Part shown: positions 22,401 through 33,101 of the stretch, piece after piece
How the letters are laid out: every line of letters starts with the position of its first letter
How positions within the stretch are numbered: position 1 is the first letter of the stretch
DNA from: Fistulifera solaris
Taxonomy: Eukaryota > Bacillariophyta > Bacillariophyceae > Naviculales > Stauroneidaceae
Length of the DNA: 64,000 nt
Direction: 5' to 3'
NCBI GenBank assembly: GCA_030295235.1
Contig: AP026129.1
Coordinates: 1,302,001-1,366,000 of the forward strand
Position numbers and translations under genes: made by a program
Notes under the pieces: generated by a model
Database searches by the model: none
The model's input: the letters and a program-made list of their open reading frames with translations, nothing else
What the model was told of the DNA's origin: nothing

Positions 22401-25400
22401 CAATAGCTCTACCACGAAACGTTTGAAGCTTGCGCCGGACTCGGCTTTGTTTCCGAAACTATGCCAACCTTCGGAAGATGGTTCTTGTCAATACAAAACT
22501 GTCATTGAGCTCGATGAAAACGTGGTGTGCACGGGTGTCGAATGTGAAGTAGACTCGCTACGAATCATTGAAGTCACCGATGGATTGTTTTACGAGTACT
22601 CTCGTCAACCATGCGTGGAACAGGCGTTCTATAGTAATCCTTCCATGATGCGTCTCAACTGGCACATCTTTTTCTGCGGCGACCCGGAAGTAGAGTCTGG
22701 TTCAGTGGCTTGTTGTGATGGCGAAAATGATGGAGCAACGATGGAATTCAATTTATTCGACGGAGAACGAACGACTTATGCCACTGCCGAGCAGCGTTGT
22801 ACCGAAAATGGTAAAAATCTGTGCCGAGTTCCTTGGTGGGAATGCGACAACTGCGATGTGAAACTAGGTGTATGGACCAACATGGGTTGCGCACATCAAG
22901 TCAAGATCGGTCTTGATGGCAAAGTGGGTATTGTACATCATGTGGACGTGGAGGAGGTAGATCTCGAGCATATTCATTACAATGTCCGCCAAGACACCAA
23001 AACGACCTTTCGAGTGGATTGGGAAGGGCCCATCGACGTGTTTCTAGCATCCTACGAAACGGAATGCGTAGCACATGGATGCACGCGAGATTCGTTCGAT
23101 AATCTCTGCTTATGTTCCGTTTCAGTCGAAGAAAGCCAAGTGTTTACATCGCCCCCGACCAGAGACGAAGTATTGGATCAGTTGAACATTGGATCTTTTT
23201 CTCCCGATATTTTGGACGAGACGTACCAGAAAGATGACCTAGGAAACGGCGTCCATATGTATTCCACCGATGGTCAACTTTCCGCTCGCTCGATTTTCGA
23301 AGTCAAAGATAAGCTGAACATTGTTCATTTGCGAATGAACATGAGGTCCACCGTTACGGTGGGGTCGAAGAACGCTATGTCCTTTCGAAATCCAGTTCAT
23401 TTCATGTCTTTGGTTTACCCCGAGCTGCGCGATGCGGTTTATGAGACCGATGCCGGGATTGATCATTATATGGTAAGTGGACAAATGATACCTGGTGAAC
23501 GATGATTTATACACTGGTCGCTAACTCAATCCTCTATCATGAATTCGAAGCAACACCCAAATACAGCTCCCTTTATATCCATTCGCTTGCTACAACGTTT
23601 CGGAATTTCCAATCCGTCACCTCGTCTTATCAAATCGGTAGCAGCTGCATTTGTAAATGGACGATATTATTCAGCGGATGGCATGTCTTTTGGTTCCGGA
23701 GAATACGGCGACTTGACCGCGACCATTGCAGCCATTCTGTTGAACCGTGAGTCGCGCACTGTGGCACTAGATGCGGATCCGACCCATGGTTCACTGCAAG
23801 AACCGTTCCTTCGTCTGGTTCGCGCCATGCGCAGTCTCCAATTTCAACCAACTGAAGATGCACCTTTTGTTCGCTTTGCTGTCCCCCCTGAACGATGCAA
23901 TTGGACAGCAGTCTCACAAACTTCCTGACATATTTTCTTTCTTCAAACCCGAATATGTTCCTTCGGGTACGTACTTCTTTGCGCGGCGTGGAAACTTAGC
24001 CCATCCGGCGCCTCGACGCTTACAATCGCTCGCTTGTTATTGCAGGTCCCATCGGAAATGCGCTTCTGTATTGTCCGGAATGTATGGTACAATCTGGACC
24101 CCGAGCTGTCGCATTGATGAACGGCTTGTATACGTTGGTCAAATATGGTCTCCGCTCCGACTATGGCGGTTTTGGTTTTCCAGAGGTAGGACCGTTTGTC
24201 CAAGGTGACTACAATGCATCGCAGGGCTATCTGACGCATCAGCCGGATGTCACTCTCAATTCACTTCAAGTGGTCGATGAGTTGGCCACTTTGTTGACAG
24301 CGGGTCGTCTGGATGCCGCGAAACGGAGCAAATTGGTCGAATTGTACGATACCGCCGTGTCGCGTTTGGAAGGATTTTTGTCCATCCTTCAAGTCATGAT
24401 GATTACACCGGAATTTCACACGACCGGTTTGTCGCAAAACACGGGAGGGGTCATGCCACCCGCCGATCCCGTGGTTCCCAATACGAAACCATACAAAGCG
24501 GTCATTTATCTCATGTTGGAAGGTGGTATGGACTCCTACAATATGTTGGTACCGCAAGTGTGCAGTGGGGCGAATGCGGCCGGGGTGACGGTCGATCAGC
24601 AATACCAACAAGAACGCGGGGAATTGGCGTTGGAAGAGGATGCGCGTGGCGTTACTATTGAAGCACAGGGACAGCCATGTTCGACCTTTGCCCTGCATGA
24701 CGAATTAACGTTATTTAAAGAACTGTACGACGCTGGTGAATTAATGTTTTTGGCAAATGTCGGGACAGTCGACGAATCCGATATTACGAAAGACAATTAT
24801 ATTGAAAAAACACGCTTCCAATTGTTTGCGCACAATCATATGCAAGTCGAGGTGAAGACAGTGGATCCGAAAGTCACTGACCGCGGGACGGGTGTCTTGG
24901 GTCGTCTGGCGAGTGTTTTGCATGACAAAGGATACGCTACGGGCTCCACTTCGATTGACGATGCTTCCGTGACCGTCCAAGCCGCGCAATTACGGCAACC
25001 GATGCAGCAGATTGTGAGTCGCATGGGCGTGGCGACATTTGATGAAAAACCCGAAACCGAAACGGTGAATATGAAACAATTTGCCGAAGAAGTGAATGCA
25101 CAAGCCGGAGCATACGATTCCTTGTTTGGACAAACCTGGTCGGCACAAATCGTGAATGGCATCCGTGATGCAGATTTACTTGAGAGTCAGTTAGAAACGA
25201 CGCAACTAGGAGAACACTGGCCAACAGAATCGTGGATTTTGGCCGATTTTGGATACCATTTCAGTACACTGGCGCGACTAATTCAAGCTCGGACGCAGCG
25301 TGGTGTCGAACGCGATGTATTCTATATGGAAAGTCTAGCATGGGATCATCACACCGGAATGAAAGCGGATTTACGACGCAAATTCGGTTACATGAATGAA

Positions 25401-25799
25401 GGTTTGGGATGGTTGGTACAAGAACTGAAGGAGCAAGGTGTCTGGCAAGATGTAACCCTGGTCATCGCATCGGAATTCGGTCGAACTCTCACTCCTAACT
25501 CGGGCCAGGGATCAGATCACGGATGGGGTGGTCATTATGTGATGATGGGCGGCGATGTTCAAGGAGGACGCATCGTCGGTGAATATCCTACGGATTTAAC
25601 TGACACGGGCCCTTTAAACATTGGACGGGGACGCATCATGCCGACTATGAGTTGGGATGCTGTATGGAACGGTGTAGCGCAGTGGATGGGTGTTACAGAA
25701 GAGGCCGAGCTAGAAGCCATTCTTCCGAATCGAAAAGCATCTACCGGAGGCCCGTTTATGGATTTGATGACTGAAGCCGACCTGTTCGAGGCCAGATAG
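19430..25799 (+). CDS. Giant secreted DUF1800 - cytochrome b5-like - DUF1501 fusion protein
   Basis: Six exons: 19430-20223, 20298-22055, 22129-22190, 22255-23472, 23551-23966 and 24046-25799. All introns are GT..AG, 64-79 bases long. The product is about 2,000 residues, with signal peptide MRSKRLGRLQLSLLGCVLLA. The DUF1800 part starts at ARFLEQATFGPRMVDL (from about 19855). It continues with DQLRQKMAWALSQIFAVG, NFAREAMQILSVG, YVGDGYPLC, NTAPFISIRLLQRFGISNPSPR and LPDIFSFFKPEYVPSGPIGNA. Embedded is a cytochrome b5-like piece, GTCWQNVHPLHWQIFDFTDWVVNHPGG (21151-21232), with the heme-type HPGG. The DUF1501 part follows from about 24505: VIYLMLEGGMDSYNMLVP, DHHTGMKADL, IASEFGRTLTPNSGQGSDHGWGGHYVMMGG. 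In bacteria DUF1800 and DUF1501 are usually neighbouring genes of unknown function. Frameshifts at the G6 run (21501-21506) and C6 run (about 23883-23888) look like base-calling errors. Confidence 0.85.
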
Positions 25800-26458
25800 C
25801 TTAATTTGTCGATTGAAACATTATAGAAGCATTCCATAATTTCACAAAACTCCCGATCTTTGCTCGCTAAGGTGTTTCTCCCCATCCAGGTTTCAGTTTG
25901 TACAGAAAGTTGGGCAGTTTTTGACCATACGATCAACACAAACAATCTGTGACACATCCTTTGCATCCGACACCACTGCGATTTTCCTCCTGGCACGTGT
26001 GCCAGTTTTGATGATTTACAAAGGCATCGTTCCGCCCCAGCAGTAAGTAGTCTGTCTCTCTTTTAGAAGGAGAAAACGTGCGGTTCTTCAAATGAATGAC
26101 ACAGCGTGGCAAACTGATAGCTGCGAAAGTTGTATTCGGTCGAACGCTGTTGTCACCTCCACAAGCGAAACCGTCTTCGTAATGATGAGGAGCCGTCGTC
26201 GTTTCGTGAAGACACTTCGGCTTATTTCAAATATGCTCGATTCCAATTCCATCCGCGGGATGATTTTTGCTTTTGTTGGTCCGTGATACGGAGTAGCAGC
26301 TAAATTAAAACATTGGTGTGAAAAAGAGGGCGGTGTGAAAAAGAGGGCGAATGAGAAGATTGTTCCGTGTTGCAGCTTGCAGCTTCCGTTTCATTGTTCT
26401 TTTTTTTCGGATTATGGGTATCGGTATTGGTATTGGGCATGAGTGGTAACAAAGCACA

Positions 26459-26500
<42 letters not shown>

Positions 26501-26847
26501 CAACAGAAAACAGAAAACTTGAAACAGTTTCAGCAATAATTAATTATATCACTACTACTACAAGGAACAAGTAACCCATACTTGTACTTAATACTTAGGA
26601 CTTTGCGGTCAATCCGAGGAAAAACGATATTCACCAGACTGTCGTGCTACTGTACTGTGCTGCTTTAATCCTTCTACTACGTATACCACAATTTAGTCTT
26701 GTGGGCAAAGTGTCCCGTTTTTGTTCGTACTTCCTATGTATATCTCCTCGCCTTGTTTCGCTTTTTCTTTTTTTCGTTTCATTTTTGTTTCCGACGCAAC
26801 CTTGCACATTGCCCAAGTTTGTTTCGTCATTATTTTTATATATCACC
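25800..26847. other. Intergenic region with ATG-trinucleotide microsatellite
   Basis: It holds a perfect GAT/ATG triplet run (about 26459-26499) and a TATCGGTATTGG repeat (about 26417-26437). 26750-26845 is pyrimidine-rich and leads into the next gene. Small frames here lack family features. Confidence 0.5.
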
Positions 26848-27726
26848 ATGGATAATGCCGGAAGTCTTTACACTCTCCTCGCGCGTAGCGGCATATTCTT
26901 GCAATGCCACGAGCGTTCTCCTCCTGTTTGTCCCGAGGAAGTTCGAATCTTCAACAACAAAGTTGATCTTCGGCTAGCGCTCGAGGAGTATATAGAGGGA
27001 CCATCTGGTTTGCCACCCAACTGCTGGGACGTATCGGAAGTGACAGACTTCAGCGACTTACTTCGAGAAATGCCGACTTTTAATGAACCCATTGGTAACT
27101 GGGATACGTCAGCCGTCACTAACATGGCCAATCTATTTGTGCGTTCTCCATCGTTCAACCAGAATATCGGCAATTGGGATACATCCGCTGTCACCAATAT
27201 GTATGGAATGTTTGCGGATGCTTCCTCATTCAACCAAAACATTGGTAACTGGGACACGGCTAAGGTCACCAACATGGGATTTATGTTCTTTGGTGCAAAT
27301 GCATTTAATCAAAACATTGGCAAGTGGAAAACGAAAGCTGTCACCAGCATGGAAGTTATGTTCAATGGGGCTGAAACATTCAACCATGACATTGGCGACT
27401 GGGATACAGCCGGAGTTGTCAACATGTACGGAATGTTCACTGGTGCTTCGGCATTTAATCAGAACATTGGTGAGTGGAACACATCAGCTGTCCTTTCCAT
27501 GTATCAAATGTTTTATGATGCTGTGGCATTCAACCAAGACATTGGTGGGTGGGACACAACATCCGTCCTTGACATGTATGAGATGTTTGGTAATGCTGAA
27601 AAATTTAGACAAAACTTGTGCGCTTGGAGGGGATCGCCCGCAGATAAAAGGGAAATGTTTGTCGGCAGTGCTTGTGATTTTCCTGGTACACCGACAAACA
27701 CTGAATTTTGCATACCCTGCACATAG
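26848..27726 (+). CDS. DUF285 (BspA-type) repeat protein
   Basis: The start is ATG 26848, in the good context caccATGgat; longer upstream readings are pyrimidine-rich leader. The protein is 292 residues. After about 60 residues there are eight repeats of about 25 residues with the core [25 protein letters not shown] (27027-27620 on DNA; unit 75 bases). The C-terminus is Cys-containing ([18 protein letters not shown]). DUF285/BspA-like leucine-rich repeats occur in Mycoplasma, Bacteroidetes and in greatly expanded families in diatoms and other protists, often as surface proteins. No signal peptide is seen at this start, which is odd for a surface protein; an unseen upstream exon is possible. 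Repeat DNA identity is moderate, so the array is not newly made. Confidence 0.85.
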   Translation: MDNAGSLYTLLARSGIFLQCHERSPPVCPEEVRIFNNKVDLRLALEEYIEGPSGLPPNCWDVSEVTDFSDLLREMPTFNEPIGNWDTSAVTNMANLFVRSPSFNQNIGNWDTSAVTNMYGMFADASSFNQNIGNWDTAKVTNMGFMFFGANAFNQNIGKWKTKAVTSMEVMFNGAETFNHDIGDWDTAGVVNMYGMFTGASAFNQNIGEWNTSAVLSMYQMFYDAVAFNQDIGGWDTTSVLDMYEMFGNAEKFRQNLCAWRGSPADKREMFVGSACDFPGTPTNTEFCIPCT

Positions 27727-28260
27727 CTATGGAAGGGGAGGCTGAGAGAATGAGAATGTGCAGTTACATTAAACTAGATATTTCGAATTCTGCCATAGTC
27801 TATACCCTAAATGAATCATGAGCCCTCTGTTCTTTGATGCTTGATGCGGGCTTAAATGTGGAGTTCCTTCGGATTTCAAGTCTGTACGGAGTATTTGTTC
27901 TGTGTAATTGGTAGTCTGTAGGCTCGAGTATCGATGAGTCACGAACTGCTGGACGTTCCGTATGGCCTACTTGTAAGTTGTAAGGAGTTTTTTCTTTTCG
28001 ACGACTACTCTTCACTGTCCACACGTCAAGGCATGGTGGATGGTGGATGGTGGGTGGTGGGGCGGGGGCGGGGGCACAAGTAAGTACCGGTACCAGTGCC
28101 ATTACCATCTACAATCCGTTGTCAAAAACACGACTGACTCCTGGTCAAAGATCTCACTTAGATGCGCGTCCCAAGGTTTACTTTTACATTTATTTTCACA
28201 GAAGCAAACTGAATTACGAGTATTCCAACTCCTTATCATACAAACTCGTAAGCATTGCAA
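27727..28260. other. Intergenic region with GTACCGGTAC motif
   Basis: It contains a G-rich tract with GGTGG repeats (about 28034-28074) directly followed by GTACCGGTAC (28084-28093), probably in the promoter of the next gene. No gene is seen. Confidence 0.45.
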
Positions 28261-29674
28261 ATGTTCACCATGAATTGTAAATCTGACGATGAACTAGATA
28301 ATGATTTGTCCATTGACCAGGTAAAAGCACAGCGACTTAGCGAGTTTGCTGAAGACACACAAGAACAAAGCGAAGATGATGAGGATGATTCGTCAGTCGC
28401 AATGGTAGATGAAATAATACTTAACGAATACAACCAAGAAAGCGGCAAGGAACGGTGGAAAGATTATCCGCTGAAAGATATTGAGAATCCGCATAAACAT
28501 GATGTTTTATATGGGCGTGGTGGTGAGTACAGCGTCTAGTGGAATATGGTTTGTTGGATGTTCAATTACTTGTGCTCAATTTTTTTGCCTTTCATTACAG
28601 GACATACGAATACCCACGAAGGTAATAAGCAGTTTAGGAAGATGGTTAAAGATTATCAACTGGATTACATTTTGTTGCAAAGGAGAAATGAAAAGACTCA
28701 ATTAGCCAGGGAGATTGTCTCTGCTTGGAGAAAGCAAGATCCTCCCGGACGTTTCTTGAAAATGGACGAGACGGGAAAGTGGTATGATGTGGGAAATGAA
28801 AATGCAAGAGAGAAAACAAGCCAGTTATTCCGCGAAGAGGCACCACTGATTCGGCAGCTGTTTGAGTATACCAGCTTCAAGTTCAAACAAGATGAATCCG
28901 TAAGTCGGTGTGCAAAAGAGTCTACGTGAATCATTGAAACAACAACCTGACAGACTGGTCACAATTTTATTCATTGTAAAGGGAGAACTCGAAGAGTTTG
29001 ATGAAGTACAGCTAACACCATTTAGTGAGGAAACAAACTCGCTTAATGGAGAATCCGAGGAGTCAGACGAAGTACAGCCAACTCCATGGAGTGAGGAAAC
29101 AATCACGCTTAATGGAGAATCCAAGGAGTCAGACAAAGTACAGCCAACTCCATGGAGTGAGGAAGCAAACTCGTCTAATGGAGAATCCAAGGAGTCAGAC
29201 GAAGTACAGCCAACTCCATGGAGTGAGGAAACAAACTCGTCTAATGATTTACTTGGTCTTGGTTTTGATGGAGAAGAGAGCATCCGTCGTAGTTCCCCAT
29301 TTTACTCAGCCTTCCTTGGCAATGATATTTTGGACTCGAATTCTTGCGGAGCTTCGAGCAGTTACTTGGAGAACGTTGACGACAGCCCACGAGAAACTAT
29401 ACTAGGACATGATTTGCTTGAGATTGGTATGTACTCCAAACTTGAAAATTATAAAAAAGCGTTGGAGTGGGAGGTTTCAAGTTTGAAGCGCAAAAAAGAC
29501 ACAGGTTTGGCAGTTTGTTCTATAAAACACAAATCAAAGAACAAATCATCTTTGACGGGGGTGTTGTTGGAGCGTATGGAACCAGCAATACAGAATACTA
29601 TGCTTGAAAAACCTATGGACAAGAAAATAAGGGAATTAAGTGCTGAACTTGAAAAGAAGGCAAGGCTACTTTGA
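28261..29674 (+). CDS. DUF6824 domain protein, possible transcriptional regulator
   Basis: Three exons: 28261-28522, 28601-28899 and 28982-29674, with GT..AG introns of 78 and 82 bases, giving 417 residues without frameshift. The N-terminus is very acidic. The DUF6824 domain spans the first intron: HDVLYGRGG joined to HTNTHEGNKQFRKMVKDYQ, then AREIVSAWRKQDPPGRFLKMDETGKWYDVG and AREKTSQLFREEAP. This domain is common in diatoms and other stramenopiles and is often taken as nuclear/DNA-related; its function is unproven. Exon 3 begins with four tandem copies of a 22-residue unit (NGESxESDEVQPTPWSEETN) at about 28990-29255, and ends with a basic, helical stretch. ATG 28270 is an alternative start. 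Confidence 0.85.
28990..29255 (+). repeat. 66-base coding tandem repeat (four copies)
   Basis: Four near-identical 66-base units within exon 3 of the DUF6824 gene, each encoding SEETNSLNGESEESDEVQPTPW or a close variant. The unit length is a multiple of three, so copy-number changes keep the frame. Confidence 0.85.
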
Positions 29675-30227
29675 TTTCAGAACATCCGACAAAGGTGTGT
29701 ATTTTCACTTCTGCTCCGGACGAGTTTAGGTGTCTGACCTTCTGATCAGTTGAGTCCTTAGGTACGAGTAATGATTAGGTAGAACAAAAAGTTATCCAGT
29801 TGATCTTCTTATCTTAGTTCCTAATGTTCACGGATGCTTCGGTATTTGGAATCAAAATATCGGTCAGTGGAACAGCTGTGGTATTCAACCAAGATATTAG
29901 CGGTTGCTGTATGATAGTCATGGTTTATTTTGTGTATCTTTTTAAAGTTGACATGATTGCGTCTCCTTGGGCGTGACTCAACGTGGCCGATGAAACAAGC
30001 AAGCGCGAAAGATCGAATAATGAAAAGAAGAAACGCCCGAGAAAATCATCTATACTCAGAATACTAGACAAACCTTGTGACGTTTTCGTGGCGTATTGGA
30101 CTGATTCCAAAAAAACATCCTTCAATGTATCCGTCTATAAGAAATATTATGCAATGCCCTTGTCTCCATTAGAGACTTGGGCTATCTACGTTTGTTTGAA
30201 AAAGTGGCTCTCCGGCGGAACCACAAC
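29675..30227. other. Intergenic region with a decayed DUF285 fragment
   Basis: 29824-29912 encodes, in two frames, MFTDASVF, NQNIGQWN and FNQDISG, a relic of the DUF285 repeat found at 26848-27726. An open frame at 29983-30282 lacks an ATG and any family resemblance. Confidence 0.55.
29824..29912 (+). pseudogene. DUF285 repeat relic
   Basis: A fragment of about 90 bases carrying MFTDASVF in one frame and NQNIGQWN in the next, then VVFNQDISG. It corresponds to about one and a half DUF285 repeat units, has no start or flanking repeats, and is broken by a frame change. Most likely a duplicated and decayed piece of the intact gene about 2 kb upstream. Confidence 0.6.
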
Positions 30228-32107
30228 TCACCCATCATCGGATTTACACAGAAAACCGAAAAAATCTTCAATCAAGGGCTGAATATCCTGAACCAAGGCA
30301 CGACGAACAGCCATTGTATTGGTAGCAAAGTGCGGAAAAATAAAACAATTTGACACAGACCACAAGGGATGCTCTGGGGGAAGGGGTTCCGGAGCGGTCG
30401 TATCCAAAATCGCGTATCGGAATTGTTTCGCCTGCAAAGCCTGTGTCAAAGCTTCGGTATCGACAACTCCACCACGAGACAGATTCAATAGTCCGGCGTG
30501 GGAAGGCAACTGGGAAAGAACATCATCATTGATCAGATTGCGTGTTTGCTCTGTCAGAGGACAAAGAGGTACCAAAATGTCACACTCAGACGCCATCTCC
30601 TTAAGATCGCCATAATATTGCAAATGATATTCGGCTTCGGTGGCCGCATTCCTAGATTTTTCTTGAACATGGTACAGAATCTCGGTGTTCGGAGCCAGAC
30701 AACGAATTTGGCGTACCAATTCCTTCGCAATCGTTCCCATGCCAATGAGTGCGATTCGCGATTCCTCCAGAGGCTTGCCCGGGATATTCCACGTCAAATT
30801 CCATCCTTGGGACGGAAAGGGAACACCCTGTTGCAATAGTGCATCCCGCAGTCCCAACAGAATGAATGCCAGTGCATATTGCGCCACATGCGACGTAATC
30901 GAGTGTCGACCGGCTTGTTGCACCATAATCTTGCGTTCGTGACAAGCCTTCAAGTCGATGTGATCCAACCCTGCACTCATGGTAATCAGCAACGACACGG
31001 AGGAGGGCAATGCTTCTATTTTCGAGCGTGGCATGGGCGTCAAAATGTCGACAGCGACAACGGAAGGCTGTGTCGAGTCGTCTTTTTCACAACAATCATT
31101 TCAGACGTATTCACTAAAGGAAGTGGAGGTTGACAAAGCAGTTGAAGCGCCACAGGCTTTCGAGCATAGAACACGCACCACTGAATGAGTCCACGATCAA
31201 TTTGTTCAATGCGTCTTTGAATCTGTTGACAGTATTGCTCCAACAAATCACAATCGTGCTTGTGAGTCTCCAAACTCGCCAGCACTTTTTGTAGCATGAG
31301 CTGAAAACTAATGCGCATATCTTTCGTGACATTGAGGCAATGTACATCCTTCCAACCAGCCTGTCGCATAGCTTGCATCGCCTGTTCCGGTCGCAACAAA
31401 TCCGGAATCGCATTGTCTTGCGCAAACTGCTCGACTTGGTCATCCGTCGTCGTCGGTCCCGCCATGACATCGCAAAAGACAAATGCACCACCTTGTCGCA
31501 CCAATCGAAAGGCTTCTCGAAACGCCTGTATTTTACTTTGTGCATGAATGAATGCATCTTGCGAAAAGGCCAAATCAAAAGCATGGTCGGGAAAGGGTAC
31601 TTGTTCAAAATCTCCTTCCACAATTTGAATCTGGTTGTGCAAATTCGATTTTGTGACGTTGTGTTGCGCTATACGATTTTGTTGGGGACAGACATTCAAA
31701 CAGACGACTTTGCCCTTTTGGTTCGTCGTCGAAGACGCAATACGGATGGCACTGGCACCGGTTCCGCTTCCTAAATCAATGCATTGATAGTTCGGCGCAG
31801 TGCGACGATGCGCGGGAATCAATGTCATGGCCAAGTCGTAGTACATGTAATCGGTCATTTGATGTGCTGCTTGTGAATAGGCATCCTTTTCTTGCAAAGA
31901 TACATGATCCCATTTCCCAAAATGAATGTTGTTTTCGTCATCGTGCAATATCCGCGAATACAATTTGAGTTTCAGATCTTGCGGGGGTGACCGGGAAAGT
32001 GATTTCTGAGAGGTAGCCGTCGTATCTTCTTCCTCATTCTGAGACGATTTCCAGTAGAAATGACTGAAATGAAAGTGATCCGAAGCAAAGACAATCGAGC
32101 GTGTCAT
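30228..32107 (-). CDS. SAM methyltransferase - D-2-hydroxyacid dehydrogenase fusion
   Basis: The start is ATG 32107 (MTRSIVFASDHFHFSHFYW). The first part is a class I methyltransferase: YQCIDLGSGTGASAIRIA (motif I), IVEGDFEQVPFPDHAFDLAFSQDAFIHA, and FRLVRQGGAFVFCDVM, of the sarcosine/dimethylglycine-methyltransferase-like type. After VALQLLCQPPLPLVNTSE the chain passes, through a one-base frame change at the run near 31080-31087, into a D-isomer-specific 2-hydroxyacid dehydrogenase. That part shows LLITMSAGLDHIDL, the nucleotide-binding IALIGMGTIAKELV (last Gly replaced by Ala), LLNLSRGGVVDTEAL (Arg), TAPEPLPPEHPLW (Glu) and IFPHFATNT (catalytic His). The dehydrogenase frame has no ATG that would supply a full N-terminal domain, which favours a real fusion. 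It could act as a glyoxylate/hydroxypyruvate-type reductase; the substrate is unknown. Confidence 0.7.
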
Positions 32108-33101
32108 GCTTTCTTCCAAAGTGCACGCACGAGGAGCTTTAAGTATATTAGACAAGAAGGGGAACTGTGCAGTCAATAATGAAGAAAGGAATAAGAAAAG
32201 AAACGAACAATGACGAATGAATGAAGTCAAGGCAAAATCTTCCAAAACGAAGAACGCGAAGCATAAAGTTGATTCCTTTCGTGACAATGGGAAATCAGAA
32301 TATTTTGGGATTGTTCTGCGAAATGAAAAACGACGAATGGGATGGGTCGTGATTCGTGATTCAGCCATTTGCCATTCACAGTACAGCAAGTTGCGGGAAA
32401 AAGTGTACACTCACGTAAGCCCTTGTAGAGAAATGTACCAAGCAGAGGTGCGTTCCCGTGTCTCCCATACCAAGGACGTTGAAATTATGCCCTCCAGTAC
32501 AAGATTCTACGTAGCGTCCACGGTCGACGACTTTCTAGAATTTTGACATGGTTTCCGCCTTCGGGCGTCTCTACCACCTACCGGTACCAGGTAGAGTCCC
32601 TGCGGGCGGGGAGCTTTGTTCCGTCCTGTTAAAGGAGTTTAGGAAGCGATGGAAGGGATGCCCGGTCCCCGTGTGAAAGTGTCATACCCGTGACCCAGAC
32701 ACCCGGGACAGACTTTACACACACGGACGAGATTTTCGATTGTCGATACTGGTACCGGTACCGGTACCGGTACCTGGTACCGGTACTCGATACGATTTAT
32801 GTCTTGTGCAAGAGCGTCTTGTGTCGTTGTCTTTCTGTAACCATACTACTGTACCGTTTATTTTCCTCTTTCCTTTTTCCTTTGTTTTGTCAAAGTCCTT
32901 GGAAGGCGAAGGAATCTTGACAGCTAGTGTCAAGAGAAACACAATTTATGAATTATCCTTTCTTATTGATCATTATAATAAGCTTGCAAACAGAGGGAAT
33001 TGATAAAGAGAACCATTTCATTCCATTTTGAAAAAGGCAACAGAAGCTATCGAGCCGTTCGAGATCCTTTGACGAATAAAGAGAAGAATTCTTTCGACAC
33101 G
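32108..33101. promoter_or_regulatory. Divergent promoter region with GGTACC array and hairpin
   Basis: About 1 kb between the methyltransferase-dehydrogenase (leftward) and NAD-GDH (rightward). It contains an imperfect hairpin (about 32548-32612: CTCTACC pairs with GGTAGAG around a TACCGGTACC loop, and CCGCC with GGCGG). It also has a palindromic array of GGTACC units (32751-32785) with a central ACCTGGT interruption. No gene is supported. A shared regulatory role is inferred from position only. Confidence 0.45.
32751..32785. repeat. Palindromic GGTACC tandem array
   Basis: Overlapping GGTACC units: three to four copies, an interruption, then GGTACCGGTAC. Self-complementary, so it can form a cruciform. 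Confidence 0.8.

Noticed and set aside
26644-26847. N-terminal extension of the DUF285 protein as a signal or membrane region
   Set aside because: The extension has no ATG at its beginning and is translated from a pyrimidine-rich leader; ATG 26848 has a better context.
28990-29255. CRISPR-like regularly spaced repeat
   Set aside because: The units are directly adjacent, without spacers, are in frame and lie within a spliced coding exon of a eukaryote.
31079-31087. Programmed ribosomal frameshift between methyltransferase and dehydrogenase
   Set aside because: The site is a simple A/T run like many others in the window that clearly break ordinary enzymes, so a sequence indel is the simpler reading.
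32548-32612. tRNA gene suggested by the hairpin
   Set aside because: It lacks the D-arm, anticodon arm and TTCRA-type T-loop pattern; only one long imperfect stem can be drawn.
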